Assembly: GCA_900554595.1 (NCBI GenBank)
Contig: USHZ01000075.1
Location: 1-8,984 of the forward strand
Source: an uncultured Collinsella sp.
Lineage (GTDB): Bacteria; Actinomycetota; Coriobacteriia; Coriobacteriales; Coriobacteriaceae
DNA: 8,984 nt
Reading direction: 5' to 3'
Part shown: positions 7,045 through 8,984 of the stretch, one piece after another
Layout: each line of letters starts with the position of its first letter
Numbering within the stretch: the first letter of the stretch is position 1
Position numbers and translations under genes: made by a program
The notes under the pieces: generated by a model
The model's input: the letters and a program-made list of their open reading frames with translations, nothing else
The model's database searches: none
Told to the model about the DNA's origin: nothing

Positions 7045-8984
7045 CTAGACCATGACCACGGCGAGCACGAGGAAGACCACGAGCGCCGCGACGATGTAGC
7101 AGATGTATACGGAGTAGTTGCCGCCCTCGATCTTGGAGGCGAGGCCGGCCAGCTTGTCGGCACCCTCGCTCGGTGCATCGACCAGGAAACGGTCGGGCAG
7201 GGGCTCGACGCCCTGGGCGACACCGGTGAGCTTCTGGAACACGTGCGCGATGGACCAGCAGATCTTGGTGCATACCTCGCGCAGGGTGTAGAGCGGGCCC
7301 ATGAAGAGTTCGACGTCGGACGCGAAGCTCGTGGCGACGACGGGCATGTGCTCGTTGGGCTCGTAGCCACACGCCCAAGGGTCGGTCTTCTTAGCGGGGG
7401 CCTTGGCGCCGAGGCAGGACCTCAGCGCGAACGCGAGGCCGGTGAGGACCACGAGCGCGATGGCGATCGCGGGGGTGGAGGTGGCGGCACCGGAAATCTC
7501 GTTCACGAGAGACACGCCCGAGGTGGCTGTGACGGCGGAGCCGGCAAGCACGCTCTGGGCGACGTCGCCCAGAACCGGGGCGATGACCGGGGAGCCGATT
7601 CCCAGTACCACGCAGATGGCCGCGAGGAGCATCTGCGAGAACAACATCGGAGCCGGGGACTCCTTGGCGTTCGCGGCCTCCTGGGAACGAGGGCTGCTCG
7701 CGAACGAGACGCCGTAGGCCTTCACGAAGCACGTGACGGCCAGGGCACCGGTGATGGCGAGGGCGGCCGCGGAGGCGACGGCGAACACCATGACGACCGG
7801 GTCGGAGAGCGTCGAGATGTTGAACAGGGACTGGTAGGTGAACCACTCGGAAACGAAGCCGTTGAGCGGCGGGATGGCCGAGATGGCAAGGGCACCGATG
7901 AGGAAGCAGACGGCCGTGACCGGCATGCGGCGGAACAGACCGCCCATCTTCTCCATGTTGCGCGTACCCGTGGCATAGAGCAGGGAGCCCGCGCCGAGGA
8001 ACAGCTCGCCCTTGAACATGGCGTGGTTGAGCGTGTGGTAGAGGGCGGCCATGAGCGCGATCGTCGCGATGACGTCGTTGCCCAGGGCGTGCGCCGTCAT
8101 GGACGCGCCGACACCGAGCAAGATGATGCCGATGTTCTCGACGGAGTGATAGGCAAGCAGGCGCTTGATGTCGTGCTCGTGGAGGGCGTAGACGACACCC
8201 AGGACCGACGAGATGGATCCGAAGACCAGGACCATGAGGCCCCACCAGAGCTGGACGCCCGAACCCGCGAGCAGGTCGAGACCGACCTTGAGGATTCCCA
8301 GGATGCCGATCTTGATCATGCCGCCGGACATGAGGGCGGACACGTTGGACGGCGCCTCGGGGTGCGCCTGGGGCAGCCAGGAGTGCAGCGGGATGATACC
8401 GGCCTTCGCGCCAAATCCGAAGAACGCGAGGACGAAGCACGCGGAGGAGACGGCGGGTCCAAAGTCATGCGTACGGAAATCACTGAAGCTGAAGGAACCG
8501 CCCACGCCGTTGGTCATGAGCAGGAAGCTCGCCATGATGAGAACGAAGCCCACGTGCGCGATGACGAAGTAGAGCCAACCGCCCCTAATGGAGTTCTTGT
8601 TCTCCTCGATAACGACAAGGAAGTAGCTCGTAAGGGACATGAGCTCAAAGGCGACCAGGAACCAGAACACGTTGTCGGCGGTGATGACGAGCATCATCGA
8701 GGCGACGAAGGTGTTCATAAAGAAGCCGGCGCGCCCGACCTTGCCCGGGTACTCGTCGAAGTAGGACAGACCGTAGATGAAGCCCGCAAAGGCGAGAATC
8801 GAGATGAGGACCACGATCAGGCCCGCAAGGCCGTTGAGCAAGAGCTCGAGACGGGCGAACGGGAAGAAGAAGACCGTGTTGAGGGACGAAACGTCGCCAA
8901 GCACGGCCTCGAGGCCCGCGATGAACGACAGCACCGCGGCGACGGCGCCGATAAGGCAGCCGGCGGTCTTGGCGGCGTTATCGG
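7045..8984 (-). CDS. hyfB: Hydrogenase-4 antiporter-like membrane subunit HyfB (5' end outside window)
   Basis: HyfB is a large NuoL/M/N-type membrane subunit of the hydrogenase-4 complex, thought to carry one proton-translocation channel in the cytoplasmic membrane. The reading frame is open to the right edge. The first start-like codon is a GTG at 8934, but 16 in-frame residues upstream of it (DNAAKTAGCLIGAVAA, to 8982) continue a hydrophobic helix without a stop, so the true start lies beyond the window. 645 residues are visible; E. coli HyfB has about 670, so roughly 25-30 are missing. Counting from the GTG, typical family features are E97 in FELMSLTSYFLV, K177 in GAKAGIIPLHSWLPQAH, K208 in MIKIGI, and H300/H304/K308 in LYHTLNHAMFKGELF. 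After about a dozen hydrophobic segments comes a polar region (about 508-607) with the HycC/HyfB-like motif WACGY (520-524), then a last hydrophobic helix (608-629). It ends in TAG, 17 bases before hyfC. HycC of hydrogenase-3 is the main alternative name, but the neighbouring hyfD and hyfF favour HyfB. Confidence 0.93.
   Translation of the reverse strand, partial: DNAAKTAGCLIGAVAAVLSFIAGLEAVLGDVSSLNTVFFFPFARLELLLNGLAGLIVVLISILAFAGFIYGLSYFDEYPGKVGRAGFFMNTFVASMMLVITADNVFWFLVAFELMSLTSYFLVVIEENKNSIRGGWLYFVIAHVGFVLIMASFLLMTNGVGGSFSFSDFRTHDFGPAVSSACFVLAFFGFGAKAGIIPLHSWLPQAHPEAPSNVSALMSGGMIKIGILGILKVGLDLLAGSGVQLWWGLMVLVFGSISSVLGVVYALHEHDIKRLLAYHSVENIGIILLGVGASMTAHALGNDVIATIALMAALYHTLNHAMFKGELFLGAGSLLYATGTRNMEKMGGLFRRMPVTAVCFLIGALAISAIPPLNGFVSEWFTYQSLFNISTLSDPVVMVFAVASAAALAITGALAVTCFVKAYGVSFASSPRSQEAANAKESPAPMLFSQMLLAAICVVLGIGSPVIAPVLGDVAQSVLAGSAVTATSGVSLVNEISGAATSTPAIAIALVVLTGLAFALRSCLGAKAPAKKTDPWACGYEPNEHMPVVATSFASDVELFMGPLYTLREVCTKICWSIAHVFQKLTGVAQGVEPLPDRFLVDAPSEGADKLAGLASKIEGGNYSVYICYIVAALVVFLVLAVVMV

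Noticed and set aside
7028..7047. Internal promoter or terminator in the hyfB-hyfC gap.
   Set aside because: The gap is 17 bases, all taken up by a purine-rich Shine-Dalgarno region; there is no room for a promoter and no hairpin with a T-run.
6008..7048. A 346-codon plus-strand frame opposite hyfC.
   Set aside because: It is antisense of hyfC with the same acidic low-complexity character, and the sense strand encodes a clear NuoH-like protein.
7028..7378. Possible 117-residue N-terminal extension of HyfC.
   Set aside because: The frame is open upstream, but it overlaps the real HyfB C-terminus in another frame, reads as Arg/Ala/His-rich shadow sequence, and the ATG at 7027 has a good Shine-Dalgarno sequence and a family-like N-terminus.

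Overview
The window holds the core of one operon, transcribed entirely on the minus strand (right to left), that encodes a hydrogenase-4-type (Hyf, group 4a) membrane-bound [NiFe] hydrogenase. In transcription order the genes are hyfB (5' end cut by the right edge), hyfC, hyfD, hyfE, hyfF, hyfG and hyfH (3' end cut by the left edge). This matches the hyfBCDEFGH order known from Escherichia coli. Coding density is essentially complete: the six intergenic gaps are 17, 16, 10, 3, 4 and 1 bases, each start has a purine-rich Shine-Dalgarno sequence, and no stretch over 20 bases lacks a gene.

Layout: 8984-7045 hyfB, 7027-6104 hyfC, 6087-4630 hyfD, 4619-3966 hyfE, 3962-2397 hyfF, 2392-620 hyfG, 618-1 hyfH. 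hyfB, hyfD and hyfF encode three different antiporter-like (NuoL/M/N, Mrp-type) membrane subunits. hyfC is the NuoH-like membrane anchor and hyfE a NuoK/MrpC-like small membrane subunit. hyfG is a NuoC-NuoD fusion carrying the Ni-Fe active-site cysteines, and hyfH is a two-cluster 4Fe-4S electron-transfer protein. Three antiporter-like subunits, rather than one, distinguish hydrogenase-4 from hydrogenase-3 (Hyc).

How they work together, from family knowledge: electrons from a donor (in E. coli-type systems a formate dehydrogenase) pass through HyfH and a NuoB-like small subunit, HyfI, to the Ni-Fe site in HyfG, where protons are reduced to H2. HyfC couples this to proton (or other ion) movement through HyfB/D/F. 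The donor enzyme, HyfI, the maturation protease and the operon promoter are not in this window and would be expected beyond its edges or elsewhere.

Organism: the DNA is clearly GC-rich with GC-ending codons, so it is not an enterobacterium despite the E. coli-like gene order. A fermentative high-GC anaerobe, such as a Coriobacteriia member (for example a Collinsella relative), is a plausible guess, but nothing here proves it. I found no mobile element, CRISPR array, RNA gene or terminator, and no sign of an undescribed system. The points of note are variations on a known complex: a long HyfG C-terminal propeptide, an extended HyfH C-terminus, and almost exclusive use of TAG stops.
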